Assembly: GCA_963665495.1 (NCBI GenBank)
Contig: OY762289.1
Span: 1,550,001-1,614,000, forward strand
Length of the DNA: 64,000 bases
Reading direction: 5' to 3'
From: G963665495 sp963665495
GTDB taxonomy: Bacteria; Desulfobacterota; Desulfovibrionia; Desulfovibrionales; Desulfovibrionaceae
This document shows positions 51,283 to 60,740 of the stretch, in pieces (the first letter of the stretch is position 1; each line of letters begins with the position of its first letter). The notes under the pieces are model-generated. The model made no database searches. It had not been told where the DNA came from and worked only from the letters and a program-made list of their open reading frames with translations. The translations under genes were made by a program, and so were the position numbers.

Positions 51283-52620
51283 TTATTCCGGCGCGATGAA
51301 ATTCCCGGAATGGGGCGTCTGGCCGGTGGTTTCAAGCACGGCACGCCAGTAATCCGAGCCAATATTAAGGCGTCTGCGTTCCAAAGTGACCAGATTCAGC
51401 GGCAGGTGCACATAGGAGTCTTGCAGTTTTGAGACCACAGTGCCTGTTTTTCCCGCCATAGCGGCATGGACGGCGTTTTGACCGAGAAAGCCGCAGTAAA
51501 CTCTGTCGATGGCGTTGGCCGGAACCGAGCGGATGATGTAACTCGGGTCAATGAATTTAAGAGTCAGGGGAAGATTCTTGGCCTTGAAATAGTCTTTGAT
51601 CTTTTTGATCAGCAGTTCGCAGATGTCCCCCAGCACGGGATTGCCCGAAGCATCCACAGAGCCGGTTTCTTCCAGCAGATGCTGTCCGGCACCTTCCGCA
51701 CAAACGATGACTGCATGACGTCTTTTCATGAGGCGCTCTTCCAACTCCTTCAAGAGGCTGTGTTCGCCTTCGAGATCAAATTTCATTTCCGGAACAAGCA
51801 CGAAATTGACCTCTTTGAGGGCCAGGGAAGCCTCTGCGGCGATGAAACCGGACTCTCTGCCCATGACTTTGACGAACCCCACGCCGTTGAATGCGCCCGT
51901 GGCTTCGGTGTGAGCGCAACGAATGGCTTCAGTGGCTTTTTCGACTGCACTGTCGAAACCAAAAGATTTGCTGATAAAGCTGATGTCGTTGTCAATGGTC
52001 TTGGGGATGCCGATTACGGAAACACGCAGACCCCGGCGTTCGACTTCCGCCTGGATGCGTCCTGCTGCCCGCATTGTGCCGTCGCCTCCGATCATGAACA
52101 ACACATTGATGTTCATCCGTTCCATGGCGTCGACGATATCTTCGTCGGATTGAGGTCCGCGTGACGAGCCCAGGATAGTGCCGCCAAAAACATGGCAGTT
52201 GGAAACACTCTGAGGAGTCAACTCTACGATTTCATGCCCGTATTTGGGAATGAACCCTTCCAGTCCGAAACGGATGCCCAGGGTGGAAGCCACGCCATAG
52301 TTGTAGTGAGCTTCCATGACAATGGAACGGATCACGTCGTTGATGCCCGGACACAGACCGCCGCAGGTGGCAATGGCACAGCGTGTTTGCGGCGGATTGA
52401 AATAAAGAAATTTGCGTGGACCTGCGAGTTCGAATTCAAAATATAATTTGTCAGCGTCAATTTTGCTGTAAAGATCCTCTGTGACGTTAAGAAGGATTTT
52501 CTCATCATCCAGCATTCTGGCAAAAGGCAGACTGGAAGGAATTTTTGCCGTTCCAAGGCTGGGAATACGAGTATCGATTGCAGTCTCGTGATGTTTCCCA
52601 TTTACTGGTTGTTCTGACAT
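51283..52620 (-). CDS. 6-phosphofructokinase, ATP-dependent plant-type (group III)
   Basis: The 445-residue protein phosphorylates fructose 6-phosphate. It has CGGLCPGINDVIRSIV, GGTILGSSRGPQ, MIGGDGTMRAA and GIPKTIDNDI. In this family Gly in GGDG (the position equivalent to E. coli Gly104) points to ATP as donor, while Lys in PKTIDND (124) is typical of PPi enzymes; the G/K combination is found in the plant-like ATP group III. The long N-terminal extension of about 85 residues also fits that group. It is alone on the minus strand. Confidence 0.9.
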   Translation of the reverse strand: MSEQPVNGKHHETAIDTRIPSLGTAKIPSSLPFARMLDDEKILLNVTEDLYSKIDADKLYFEFELAGPRKFLYFNPPQTRCAIATCGGLCPGINDVIRSIVMEAHYNYGVASTLGIRFGLEGFIPKYGHEIVELTPQSVSNCHVFGGTILGSSRGPQSDEDIVDAMERMNINVLFMIGGDGTMRAAGRIQAEVERRGLRVSVIGIPKTIDNDISFISKSFGFDSAVEKATEAIRCAHTEATGAFNGVGFVKVMGRESGFIAAEASLALKEVNFVLVPEMKFDLEGEHSLLKELEERLMKRRHAVIVCAEGAGQHLLEETGSVDASGNPVLGDICELLIKKIKDYFKAKNLPLTLKFIDPSYIIRSVPANAIDRVYCGFLGQNAVHAAMAGKTGTVVSKLQDSYVHLPLNLVTLERRRLNIGSDYWRAVLETTGQTPHSGNFIAPE

Positions 52621-52845
52621 GAGGGCTCCCTGTTTCTATGTGTTGGCATCAGGTTATTGGTTGAAAAACTTCCAATGGAAATAGCATAAGGAACCATTTC
52701 CTGCCAGATTACAGGTGTTCATTTATTTCAATATTTGATTAGTTAAATCAGTGAATTATATTTCGTTAACAAAAAATGACAAAAGCGACACAGAAAAGTA
52801 GCATGAAATTCTCAAAAAAAACGGCCCCATGCTCATTGCAGGTGG

Positions 52846-53250
52846 TCAGAATCTGTCGTCATCGTCAAAATCCATCGTAAAGACATCATCATCCAGATTG
52901 AGGGTAGTTCCCATGGTGTTTTCAATGGATGCGACAATGGCGATCAGTCCGTCTTCGGTGAGCGGGAGATGGGTTGTGAACTGCAGGCCGCAGACTTTAT
53001 CCTTGCGCCAGGCAAGGGTGGCCGTCATGTTGATGAGAGTTGACTCAAATTGTTCGGGTACTTCTATAAATGTCAGCTGCTGTTCTTCTGAAAGGAGTTT
53101 CAGGTCGTCGGGAGGCACGATGAGCATGGCACCATTCAAGCTGATATCATTGATGATGCATATGATGGAGTTGCCGGCGAGAGTTCGTACGGTACAAAAA
53201 AGCGGCGCATCGATTAGACATCGGGGTTCCTTGCGTCGGTCGTTTGGCAT
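52846..53250 (-). CDS. PilZ-domain protein
   Basis: The 134-residue protein has the c-di-GMP-binding signature: RRKEPR (RxxxR) near the N-terminus and NDISLNGAML (D/NxSxxG). The C-terminal tail is acidic (NLDDDVFTMDFDDDDRF). It probably alters motility, adhesion or secretion when c-di-GMP is bound. It lies 4 bp downstream of a TPR-protein gene in the same direction, its likely partner. Confidence 0.87.
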   Translation of the reverse strand: MPNDRRKEPRCLIDAPLFCTVRTLAGNSIICIINDISLNGAMLIVPPDDLKLLSEEQQLTFIEVPEQFESTLINMTATLAWRKDKVCGLQFTTHLPLTEDGLIAIVASIENTMGTTLNLDDDVFTMDFDDDDRF

Positions 53251-53254
53251 GTGA

Positions 53255-53917
53255 TCACTCGCTGCTAGTGAATTTTTTGAGAAAAGAGAGAAATTTTTTT
53301 GCCTGGGCGAAATCAGGATTTATCATCAATGCTTTGTTCAGGCATTCAATGCTTTTGTTAATGTCGTTGAGTTCAAAATAGACCCTCGCAACATTGAAGA
53401 GAAGATTTTCATTATCCGGACTTAATTCCAGAGATTTATGATAATAGGTCAGAGCTTCGTGCAGCAGGTTGGTTTTGCGCGATTGGATGCCGAACGCATT
53501 GAGGTGGTCGCGTTGTTCCCGGATGAGGACTTCTTTTTCGACGAACAGCGGGGCGAGGAGTTGCTCCAGGTATTCTCGGGGAGACTGTCCTGCATCAGGT
53601 GTTAATCCCAGTACTTCAAGAATAAAGCTCAATTTTGCCTCATTGCCGGAATCAATGAGCTGACGGATAGCCGGTATGAACGTATCCAGGAAATATATGG
53701 GTTCCGGCTCATACGAGTTGATGATTTCCTGGCTTTTTACATCCAGTTTAACCTTTGAAGGGAGACATTCGTCGTTGAGTACGTGAAGACGATACGTATC
53801 GGCGTTAACTTTAAGAACGAGCCAGTAAACTTTGCTGATAACCTGTCTGGCTGTAGTGCCGGTACCGATTTTGTCCTTGCTGGAGGATGAGTACGTTCCG
53901 AGTATTTCTGGAGGCAT
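53255..53917 (-). CDS. TPR-repeat protein
   Basis: The 220-residue protein has an N-terminal region of unknown fold (about residues 1-90) and a C-terminal TPR array from about 130 on (LLHEALTYYHKSLELSPDNENLLFNVARVYFELNDINKSIECLNKALMI). No signal peptide, so probably cytoplasmic. Only 4 bp precede the PilZ gene. It may act as a scaffold with the PilZ protein. Confidence 0.75.
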   Translation of the reverse strand: MPPEILGTYSSSSKDKIGTGTTARQVISKVYWLVLKVNADTYRLHVLNDECLPSKVKLDVKSQEIINSYEPEPIYFLDTFIPAIRQLIDSGNEAKLSFILEVLGLTPDAGQSPREYLEQLLAPLFVEKEVLIREQRDHLNAFGIQSRKTNLLHEALTYYHKSLELSPDNENLLFNVARVYFELNDINKSIECLNKALMINPDFAQAKKFLSFLKKFTSSE

Positions 53918-53939
53918 GGCAGGATTTTTCGGTTCGTGG

Positions 53940-54446
53940 TTAGTTGTAAAAAATAAGATAGCGAGTTGCTACCCAACCAGTATGTTGATCTGAATGCAAC
54001 CGGACTTTTGTCCAAGAAGAACCGTGTATAAGCACTGTCATAGTCTGGCCTTTGAACAGTTTTCCAATTATGGAGCATTGCATCCCTCCACAGGATCTAA
54101 AATGTAATGCAGAGGGTCTTACTCGAGCAAATTTATATATTTTTTGAGGGGATAGTTCTGATTTTTTACACCAGCCTTCCAGTCCACTGTCAATATTCAA
54201 TACGCGTATCCATTCCCCAACGGTTTCTTGAATTTGAATCCTGTCGCCAAGATAAAGCGTACCGATGATATTGCAGGATGCCCCTGCACAATTACGTAAA
54301 AATATTTCAGGTACTTTGACGCTGAGAGGATTGATTGATCCAGATGCACGTACACCTGAGGGGATAGCTGGTCTGTCTGCTAAAGCAGTTCCGAAAGAAA
54401 ACAGCAGCAGTACTGATAGAAATAGAATTGTTTTTTTTATAAGCAT
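53940..54446 (-). CDS. Secreted protein with two bacterial SH3-like domains
   Basis: The 168-residue product has a signal peptide (MLIKKTILFLSVLLLFSFGTALA) and two SH3b-like units (about residues 45-100 and 105-165: IFLRNCAGASCNIIGTL ... GEWIRVL, and LHFRSCGGMQCSIIGKLFKG ... SWTKVRL). Each has a Cys pair spaced CxxxxC, probably a disulfide in the periplasm. Such domains bind peptidoglycan or proteins. It shares its strand with the TPR-PilZ pair, 22 bp upstream of it. Confidence 0.83.
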   Translation of the reverse strand: MLIKKTILFLSVLLLFSFGTALADRPAIPSGVRASGSINPLSVKVPEIFLRNCAGASCNIIGTLYLGDRIQIQETVGEWIRVLNIDSGLEGWCKKSELSPQKIYKFARVRPSALHFRSCGGMQCSIIGKLFKGQTMTVLIHGSSWTKVRLHSDQHTGWVATRYLIFYN

Positions 54447-54792
54447 TTTATGTCTACCTTTTCAGGCAATAGTCTGTCCCGTGTGTCGCTATGAGGTCAT
54501 TAATACGTGATGTACGTGTTTTTGGAAAGAATAAACTCTTCTGAATAAGGAATTTTATGATTTAAATGTAAATGGGGTTAGGGTACTGTCCTAGGGATGG
54601 GGGAGGGGAACTTGTGGATCGATACCGGGTTGAAGCTTTGGATGAAGGTGTTGCAGGCAGGAAAACAAGGGGTCCTGAATGTGCCGGAGTTCGTAACATA
54701 TCCCTGAATTATGCTCTGCCTCCCTTCTGATTTTTTTTTTTAAGAGCGTATAATATCTAACAAGTACCTGTTCGCAGGTTTTGGAAACACTA
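54447..54792 (+). other. Intergenic region with a possible 38-codon ORF
   Basis: A GTG at 54614 with GGGAGGGGA 6-8 bases upstream opens a 38-codon frame (VDRYRVEALDEGVAGRKTRG, ending TGA 54728-54730), followed directly by a run of about 12 T. No family is recognised. No other gene is seen. Confidence 0.3.
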
Positions 54793-55422
54793 ATGCAACA
54801 ATTTGACTTTGTGGAGAATTTTAAAGAACGTGATCAATTCACGCGACTTGCTGATTTTTGTTATGAAATCGGGATGCTCAGGAAATCACCCCGTACGGGC
54901 TATCAGTTCTTGGGCTCAGGGGCGGAAAATGTGGCGGAACACTCGTTCCGTACGGCAGTGATCGGCTATGTTCTGGCCAAGTTGGCTGGAGCAAACCTCG
55001 AACGAACGGTGTTGATGTGCCTGTTTCATGATTTACACGAAGCCCGAACAGGCGATTTTAATTACGTCAGCAAACGGTATAATAGTTCGGAACGGACTCA
55101 GGCGCTGAGGGATTGTGTAGCTGGAACTGGCCTGGGGGATGATCTTCTGGAGTTGTGGGAAGAACTCGAACAAACTCGTACCCTGGAAGCTGAACTGGCC
55201 CAGGATGCAGACCAGCTGGATTTTATCGCCAACCTCAAGGAAGAGCAGGATCTCGGCAATCCATATGCCGCCAAATGGATGCAGTCAGCGCTTCAGCGAC
55301 TGCGTACGGAGCCTGGAAAACAGCTTGCTCAGGCGATTAACAATACGGACCATACGGACTGGTGGTTTCTGGGCCCCGATCCGAAATGGTGGGCAAACAA
55401 AAACGGCGGCCAGAAACGCTGA
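54793..55422 (+). CDS. HD-domain 5'-nucleotidase-like hydrolase (YfbR type)
   Basis: The 209-residue protein has NVAEHSFRTAVIGYVLAK and the HD dyad in LFHDLHEARTGD, with a later QDADQLDF. It resembles YfbR-type deoxynucleotidases that remove phosphate from nucleoside monophosphates. ATG 54793 was chosen. It lies 11 bp before a phosphodiesterase gene. Confidence 0.82.
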   Translation: MQQFDFVENFKERDQFTRLADFCYEIGMLRKSPRTGYQFLGSGAENVAEHSFRTAVIGYVLAKLAGANLERTVLMCLFHDLHEARTGDFNYVSKRYNSSERTQALRDCVAGTGLGDDLLELWEELEQTRTLEAELAQDADQLDFIANLKEEQDLGNPYAAKWMQSALQRLRTEPGKQLAQAINNTDHTDWWFLGPDPKWWANKNGGQKR

Positions 55423-55433
55423 GGGAGCATGCT

Positions 55434-55922
55434 ATGCGTATTGCGGTCCTTTCGGACACGCATTTGAATCGTCCCGGGCAATGGCTTCAGGACTTGTATG
55501 ACCGTCATCTTGCCGATGCGGATGTTTTGTTGCATTGCGGGGATTTTACCGGGAATGATGTTTTGGATACCCTGCGGCTGCATCCTCAATTTTATGGCGT
55601 ATGTGGTAATTGCGACGGCTGGGATATGGCTGCTGCATTGCCTGAAGCTCTGGTTGTAGATCTGGATGGTTTGCGTCTGGGATTGATTCATGGTTACGGC
55701 TTTCCGCATCCGGTGGGCAGATCCGTTGCTAAAGCCTTTTCCGGTCGGGCGGATTTAGTTTGTTACGGGCATACGCATGTTTTTGCCGATGAGGAATATG
55801 ACGGCGTGCGTACGGTAAATCCCGGATCCGCCCGCTATTCCCGGCAAGGTCCCTGTTCCATTGCTGTAATTCACTATACTGCGGAACAGCCGTTAAAGGT
55901 TGACCGCATTCTTCTTGAGTAG
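55434..55922 (+). CDS. YfcE/MJ0936-type metallophosphoesterase
   Basis: The 162-residue protein from ATG 55434 (GAGGGAG upstream) shows the calcineurin-like motifs: SDTHLN, HCGDFTG, GNCDG, HGYGF and GHTHVFAD, with VNPGSAR near the end. It hydrolyses phosphodiesters with two metal ions. Coupled to the HD nucleotidase gene; both may serve nucleotide clean-up. Confidence 0.88.
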   Translation: MRIAVLSDTHLNRPGQWLQDLYDRHLADADVLLHCGDFTGNDVLDTLRLHPQFYGVCGNCDGWDMAAALPEALVVDLDGLRLGLIHGYGFPHPVGRSVAKAFSGRADLVCYGHTHVFADEEYDGVRTVNPGSARYSRQGPCSIAVIHYTAEQPLKVDRILLE

Positions 55923-56008
55923 CCATCCTGTTCATTTCTTGACTTTTATCGCAGTTTCCCTCAGTACAATATTTACTATTATTTTGAGAGCATGAGCGAG
56001 GGACTACC

Positions 56009-58378
56009 ATGTCTGCATTTTGTTGTTTTCAGCAAAAGAATATGGATTCAGGCCAATACCGGGTGTTTGTTTTCAGTTTTTTGCTGGTTTTTCTGTTTAT
56101 GGGCGTCACACTGCTGCTTCCCGGCAATACGTTGGCTAAAATACATGTCTGGAAAGATGGTGAAGGAAAAATTCATCTCACCGATCGTCCCCCGCCTGTA
56201 CAATTTTCATCCAAGAATACAATACCTGATTCGGCTCCCGAGGAAAAACTTGCTGTCCATTCTGAAGCAGACGCGAATGTACAGAAAGTTGTTGATGCAG
56301 TAGAAACTGCTTTTACTAAAAATGATATCGACTCATTGCTTCGTCTTTATACAGTTGCAGGAAGATCGACCGACGAGGCGGAGGAACGGATCGCCAAGGA
56401 GGCGGTGGCTCGTTCCCTGGAAAAATTTGTTGATGCCTTTGGAGTGCCGGGAAAATTTGCCCCTATTCCTGAAAAAGATATCCCGGAACAATATCTGCAG
56501 GATGATTATATTCCCAGAGATTGTACGCCTTCTTTCAGAGGGTTCAGTTTTCCTCTTGCAAAAAGCAACGCTACCGGTTTGGTTTTTATGACCATATGCG
56601 GAGCAGGACAGCAGGCCACACTTGTTTCCTTCAATTATGACTTGCAAGATCCAACCCCTGAACAACAAAAAATCTTTGCGGATATTACCAGCGAAACACT
56701 CAAGCAGGTTGCAACGCAATTGCAGCAACAAGCTGCTTCGAAATCCCAAACGCAGACTCCCCCGACACCCAAAAAACAAGCTGCGGTGAGGACTCCTGCT
56801 GCAAAAAAGCCGGCACAGTCGCAACATCCGCAGCCAGGAGCGGCAACAAAAGCTCCGGCCTCAACTTTTCCCCAGGGCTCGGGCGGATTACCCGGGGTGC
56901 AACAACAAGGTGCCGTTTCTCTGCCCGGAACGAATTTTACGCCTGGAATGGATCCCTTTGCTGTTGCGCAGATGGCCAGCATGTTCACTGGAACGGCAAT
57001 GATGGTACAGATAGCGGTGTCACTGTTGTTTTATTTCTTTACCTCGTTGTGCATCTACCTGATCGCCCGCAAAACAAATACCGGGGGAGCCTGGCTGGCC
57101 TGGGTCCCGATACTGCAAATGTTCCCCATGATACAATCCGCCGGCATTGCCTGGTGGTGGGGACTGGTGCTCTATTTCGCGCCCATCCCGCTGGTTTTTA
57201 TTCCTTTGCTGGGGATGATCGTCATGATCCTCTGGATGGTGGTGATGATCGTTTTCTTCGCACTTGTCTGGATGCGAATCTCCGAGCGCCTTGGCATGAG
57301 CAAATGGCTCGGACTCGTTATTTTTGTCCCCTTGTTCAATATGGTGATTATGGCTCTGCTGGCTTTCACTGGCAAAAGCACGGGCCCGGAGATTTCTCTG
57401 AAGTCCGTTGTGAGCCGTACGGTGCTTGCGTTTGTTCTGGCAACCTTGGTTTTTTGCGGGGGGATGTACCTGTACGTCATGCCGCTGATGGAAGGTTTGA
57501 TTTCACATACCGCAACTATGCATCAATTCACAGCTCCCGGCGTGTCAAAGCCGATGCCTGGAGCAGTGCGCCCCGCTCCGGCTGGTACGCAGCAGATGCA
57601 GCAAAGACAGGCTGCTGGCAGCATAAAAAATCTGACAACCCCCACGGCGTCTTTGGATACTGCGTATTACGAGGCATTGTTCAAACAAAAGGCTCCGGAT
57701 TTTTCGGATGATTCTTTTGAAAAAGGGCGACCGGAAAGCTGTGTGGGTCCTGCCTGCGTGCTGCTCAGCAACTTTTGGGATCAGCAGGATACGCATGTCT
57801 GGCTCAAAGTGCGCATTCCGGATATTCCTTATATGACGTTGTTTGATTCCAGCATTATGTCGATAACCGACGTACTCAACAAGTCCGGCAAGAACGTTTA
57901 TAATGCCAGCAGCAATTTTGAAAGCGAACATTTTTTGAATTTGAATTTTATGCAGCATTCCGGCGGCTATCTGGAAGCCATCAGAGATGTACACCTTTTG
58001 CCGGGCACCAAGGAAGCTGACCTGCAAAGCATCCATGGTGAATTGCAGTTCAAATTCCCTTTGAATGTCGCAAAAGCGGATTTCACGGCCAAGGATAGCG
58101 GCCAGCGTAAAACCTTAGCCGGACTTGAGGTGACCCTGGAGAAATTGGAAGGTAATTCCGCTGATATTAAGATTGTTGGCGACATAGACAGGTATATTGG
58201 AGTTAACGCCTATGATGCCTCGGGAAATGAACTGGAGGCAGGGGGCTCTTCTTCAATGACGAGTGAAAATAAAAAATCCGGCAATTATTCCTTCCAGGGC
58301 AATATCTCGGTTCTCAGGGTGTTTGTGGCGGGAAAGATATTGCCCAAGAGCTATGCGTTTACTTTACAAGTGAAATAG
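56009..58378 (+). CDS. Multi-domain membrane protein with DUF4124-like N-terminus
   Basis: This 789-residue protein has a signal or anchor segment (about 18-42), then an IHVWKDGEGKIHLTDRPP motif as in DUF4124 domains, a region ending near residue 230, and a Pro/Ala/Gln-rich linker with PTPKKQAAV-type basic stretches. A block of four to five membrane segments (about 330-500) resembles small integral membrane proteins with IARKTNTGGAWLAWVPIL and ERLGMSKWLGLVIFVPLFN. The C-terminal 280 residues look like a beta-rich soluble domain. No enzyme motif is seen. The arrangement is unfamiliar to me. The start has GAGGGA upstream. Confidence 0.65.
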   Translation: MSAFCCFQQKNMDSGQYRVFVFSFLLVFLFMGVTLLLPGNTLAKIHVWKDGEGKIHLTDRPPPVQFSSKNTIPDSAPEEKLAVHSEADANVQKVVDAVETAFTKNDIDSLLRLYTVAGRSTDEAEERIAKEAVARSLEKFVDAFGVPGKFAPIPEKDIPEQYLQDDYIPRDCTPSFRGFSFPLAKSNATGLVFMTICGAGQQATLVSFNYDLQDPTPEQQKIFADITSETLKQVATQLQQQAASKSQTQTPPTPKKQAAVRTPAAKKPAQSQHPQPGAATKAPASTFPQGSGGLPGVQQQGAVSLPGTNFTPGMDPFAVAQMASMFTGTAMMVQIAVSLLFYFFTSLCIYLIARKTNTGGAWLAWVPILQMFPMIQSAGIAWWWGLVLYFAPIPLVFIPLLGMIVMILWMVVMIVFFALVWMRISERLGMSKWLGLVIFVPLFNMVIMALLAFTGKSTGPEISLKSVVSRTVLAFVLATLVFCGGMYLYVMPLMEGLISHTATMHQFTAPGVSKPMPGAVRPAPAGTQQMQQRQAAGSIKNLTTPTASLDTAYYEALFKQKAPDFSDDSFEKGRPESCVGPACVLLSNFWDQQDTHVWLKVRIPDIPYMTLFDSSIMSITDVLNKSGKNVYNASSNFESEHFLNLNFMQHSGGYLEAIRDVHLLPGTKEADLQSIHGELQFKFPLNVAKADFTAKDSGQRKTLAGLEVTLEKLEGNSADIKIVGDIDRYIGVNAYDASGNELEAGGSSSMTSENKKSGNYSFQGNISVLRVFVAGKILPKSYAFTLQVK

Positions 58379-58405
58379 CAGAGCTTCGGAGATATTGGGT
58401 GGATG

Positions 58406-59254
58406 TCAGCCTTGCTCCAGGCTCGTAATGCCGTAGACTTCAGAGATGGGCAGCGCGGGAGCGCCATTGACGTACATCCTCGCCGTTGCGGAGATGGGAA
58501 GCATGCAGTGTGCTTCGCAAAAGTCTGAGGCGGCGGAATTTTTTTCGGGAATATCAAGAAACACGGAGGCTCCTTTAGGAGCCCGGCAGCAAAGGGAAAA
58601 AAAAATTTTCGCCGCGTCTTCCTTATGCTCGGCGAAAAGTGGGCCCACCCGGTATCCTTTCTGGCAGGGCCGGATGCTTCCGAACCCCTTTAGATTGTTT
58701 CCGCTGCGCAGCCCCAAAGAAATACCGCCAGGGGCATGAATCCATTTTCGCAAGAAAAAGGGACGTTCAAAGCCGAAATGGCGCATATCGTATTCGAGGA
58801 GCTGATTGAAAGGTAATACAGCGGCATCCGCAAGACGCGCGTCTGTGACATCCGGAGTCGCGTTGTTGATATATTCGTGCCGAATAGTACTGTAATGAAA
58901 TACAAAACCGTACTGGCGATAGAAATTCTGCCTGGCGAAGAGACCTTCCAGACCTATGGTTCGCCCGGCAAGGTATTCCATGGCAGCTTGCCAGAGTTGT
59001 TTGCCATATCCCGCGCCGCGCATTTTTTTGGCGACAAGATGGAAACCAATGAATCCGTCAGTATTCCCCAGTCTGCAGGCATGAATACAACCTACGGGCT
59101 CCTGATCAAGAAACCCCAACAGAAATCCTTCAGGATCCTGAAGATAAAAGGTCGTTAAATCATGAGGGCCGAGATTCCAGAGTTCCTCGCGAGCCAACTC
59201 CATAACCCAGGGCAAATGCTCTGTGTTTAAGGGGTGTATATTTAAAATCCTCAA
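58406..59254 (-). CDS. GNAT-family acetyltransferase, two-domain
   Basis: The protein of about 282 residues has an N-terminal GNAT domain (acetyl-CoA loop KKMRGAGYGKQLWQAAMEYL, then FYRQYGFVFHYS) and a second GNAT-like half from about residue 150 (PGGISLGLRSGNNLKGFGSIRP), as in tandem YitH-like enzymes. TTG 59254 was chosen because GAGG lies 7 bases upstream; ATG 59284 would add ten residues. The acceptor is unknown. Confidence 0.8.
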   Translation of the reverse strand: MRILNIHPLNTEHLPWVMELAREELWNLGPHDLTTFYLQDPEGFLLGFLDQEPVGCIHACRLGNTDGFIGFHLVAKKMRGAGYGKQLWQAAMEYLAGRTIGLEGLFARQNFYRQYGFVFHYSTIRHEYINNATPDVTDARLADAAVLPFNQLLEYDMRHFGFERPFFLRKWIHAPGGISLGLRSGNNLKGFGSIRPCQKGYRVGPLFAEHKEDAAKIFFSLCCRAPKGASVFLDIPEKNSAASDFCEAHCMLPISATARMYVNGAPALPISEVYGITSLEQG

Positions 59255-59482
59255 TAATATTCCTCTATTAAAGAACTGCAACATCGTCTGGCATTGTGGA
59301 AAGCTTCATGATAAAGAGACTCTCCTTACAATATTATGACATGTTGCTTTTTTTTTTCAAGTAAAGCCTCATATTCTTTTAACGCGTTTCAAAACAACAA
59401 CGTTTACGCCTTGAACTATTTTTTGCCAACGGGCAATCTTGGCATTTTCAGACGTTCCGTTTCCTGATGGGAGGAGATTCTG

Positions 59483-59743
59483 ATGGACAGTTATCTTGTC
59501 GAAGCCGTTGGCGTGCTGGCCGGAGTAATGACGACCTGTTCTTTTTTGCCTCAGGTGATAAAAGCTTACCGTACGCGTGAAACCAGAAGTTTGTCGCTGG
59601 TCATGTACCTGGTGCTGTTCACAGGCGTCAGTACGTGGTTTGTGTATGGCCTGCTGATTAGTTCGTTTTCGATAATTTTAGCCAATGCCGTGACCGGAGT
59701 ACTTGTCATGCTCGTTTTGGTCATGAAACTCCGTTTTGGATAA
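59483..59743 (+). CDS. SemiSWEET-type sugar transporter
   Basis: The 86-residue protein has three membrane segments and the PQ-loop motif in FLPQVIKAYRTRETRSLSL, the standard length and layout of SemiSWEETs, which form dimers that move sugars. ATG has GGGAGGAG upstream. It lies next to sugar genes (a glycosyltransferase follows), but no shared substrate can be told. Confidence 0.92.
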   Translation: MDSYLVEAVGVLAGVMTTCSFLPQVIKAYRTRETRSLSLVMYLVLFTGVSTWFVYGLLISSFSIILANAVTGVLVMLVLVMKLRFG

Positions 59744-59769
59744 TCCCCGGCCAAAGCATTGCGTACCTC

Positions 59770-60558
59770 ATGTCCGAATATACGCTAATACTCGGTCTGG
59801 CGGCCGGGTTTCATTACGGGGATTTGCGTCCGTTCCTGCTGTCTCTTGAGCAAACAGACTATGGCGGCGAATGCGTTCTTTTTGTTTCATCTACAACACG
59901 TGATATCGAACGTATTCAGGAACACGGTGTCAGGTGTGTAGAATTTCAGCGCCCCCAGAAGTTTGCCCATATCCCCTACAATGCATTTCGCTATTTCCTG
60001 TACCGGGATTATCTGCTTTCATGCAAAACAGAGTACGAGGCTGTTCTCCTGACTGATACGCGCGATGTCATTTTTCAGGGTGATCCTTTTTCCTTTTCCT
60101 GGGGGGCAGGACTGAACGTCACTCTGGAAGACAAACGTATGCGTATCCGCGATTGCCCGTACATGACACGCTGGGTCGGCAATCATTTGGGCGAACAAGC
60201 TCTCTGCCAGATAGAAGAGGAGTATATATCCTGCTCGGGGACCACCTTGGGAGATCATCAGACCATCAGCTGGTATCTGGAACAGATGACAGCGTTACTG
60301 GCTCCCTATACCCCGGGTGAGCGGATGGCCGGCTACGATCAGGGGGTGCATAATTTTCTGCTGTATACGAAACAATTGCATCATCCCGAAGTGCACGATA
60401 ATTGCGGACCGATTCTTACACTTGGATACAAGCAAAGTACGCCATCCTTGGACGGTAATGGCAATATCCTCAATGACAGCGGCCGGATTGCCGTCCTGGT
60501 GCATCAGTACGACCGCCACAAAGAATTGTTTGTCTCCGTTAGGGAGCGTTTTGGTTGA
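59770..60558 (+). CDS. Glycosyltransferase-like protein (GT-A fold, DxxD site)
   Basis: The 262-residue protein has LLTDTRDVIFQGDPF, a DxD-like site typical of GT-A enzymes acting at acceptors near membranes, then CSGTTLGDHQTI and YDQGVHNFLLY as in the mannosyl/galactosyltransferase group. No signal peptide. It is 26 bp after the SemiSWEET gene. Sugar donor unknown. Confidence 0.7.
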   Translation: MSEYTLILGLAAGFHYGDLRPFLLSLEQTDYGGECVLFVSSTTRDIERIQEHGVRCVEFQRPQKFAHIPYNAFRYFLYRDYLLSCKTEYEAVLLTDTRDVIFQGDPFSFSWGAGLNVTLEDKRMRIRDCPYMTRWVGNHLGEQALCQIEEEYISCSGTTLGDHQTISWYLEQMTALLAPYTPGERMAGYDQGVHNFLLYTKQLHHPEVHDNCGPILTLGYKQSTPSLDGNGNILNDSGRIAVLVHQYDRHKELFVSVRERFG

Positions 60559-60740
60559 CATTAGGAGTCGATTGAAAAAAGGTTTTGTACATTTTGCTTA
60601 AAAAAGCGTATGCTATACGCAAAATAGAGCAAGACGATGCATGTAGGCTGCAACGATTTTGATGGAAGCTCTGTGCACTCTGGACAGCTGCGGGGCATGA
60701 AGCCCTGCTTTGGTATACCAGGCAACCAAAGGAGGCCAAG

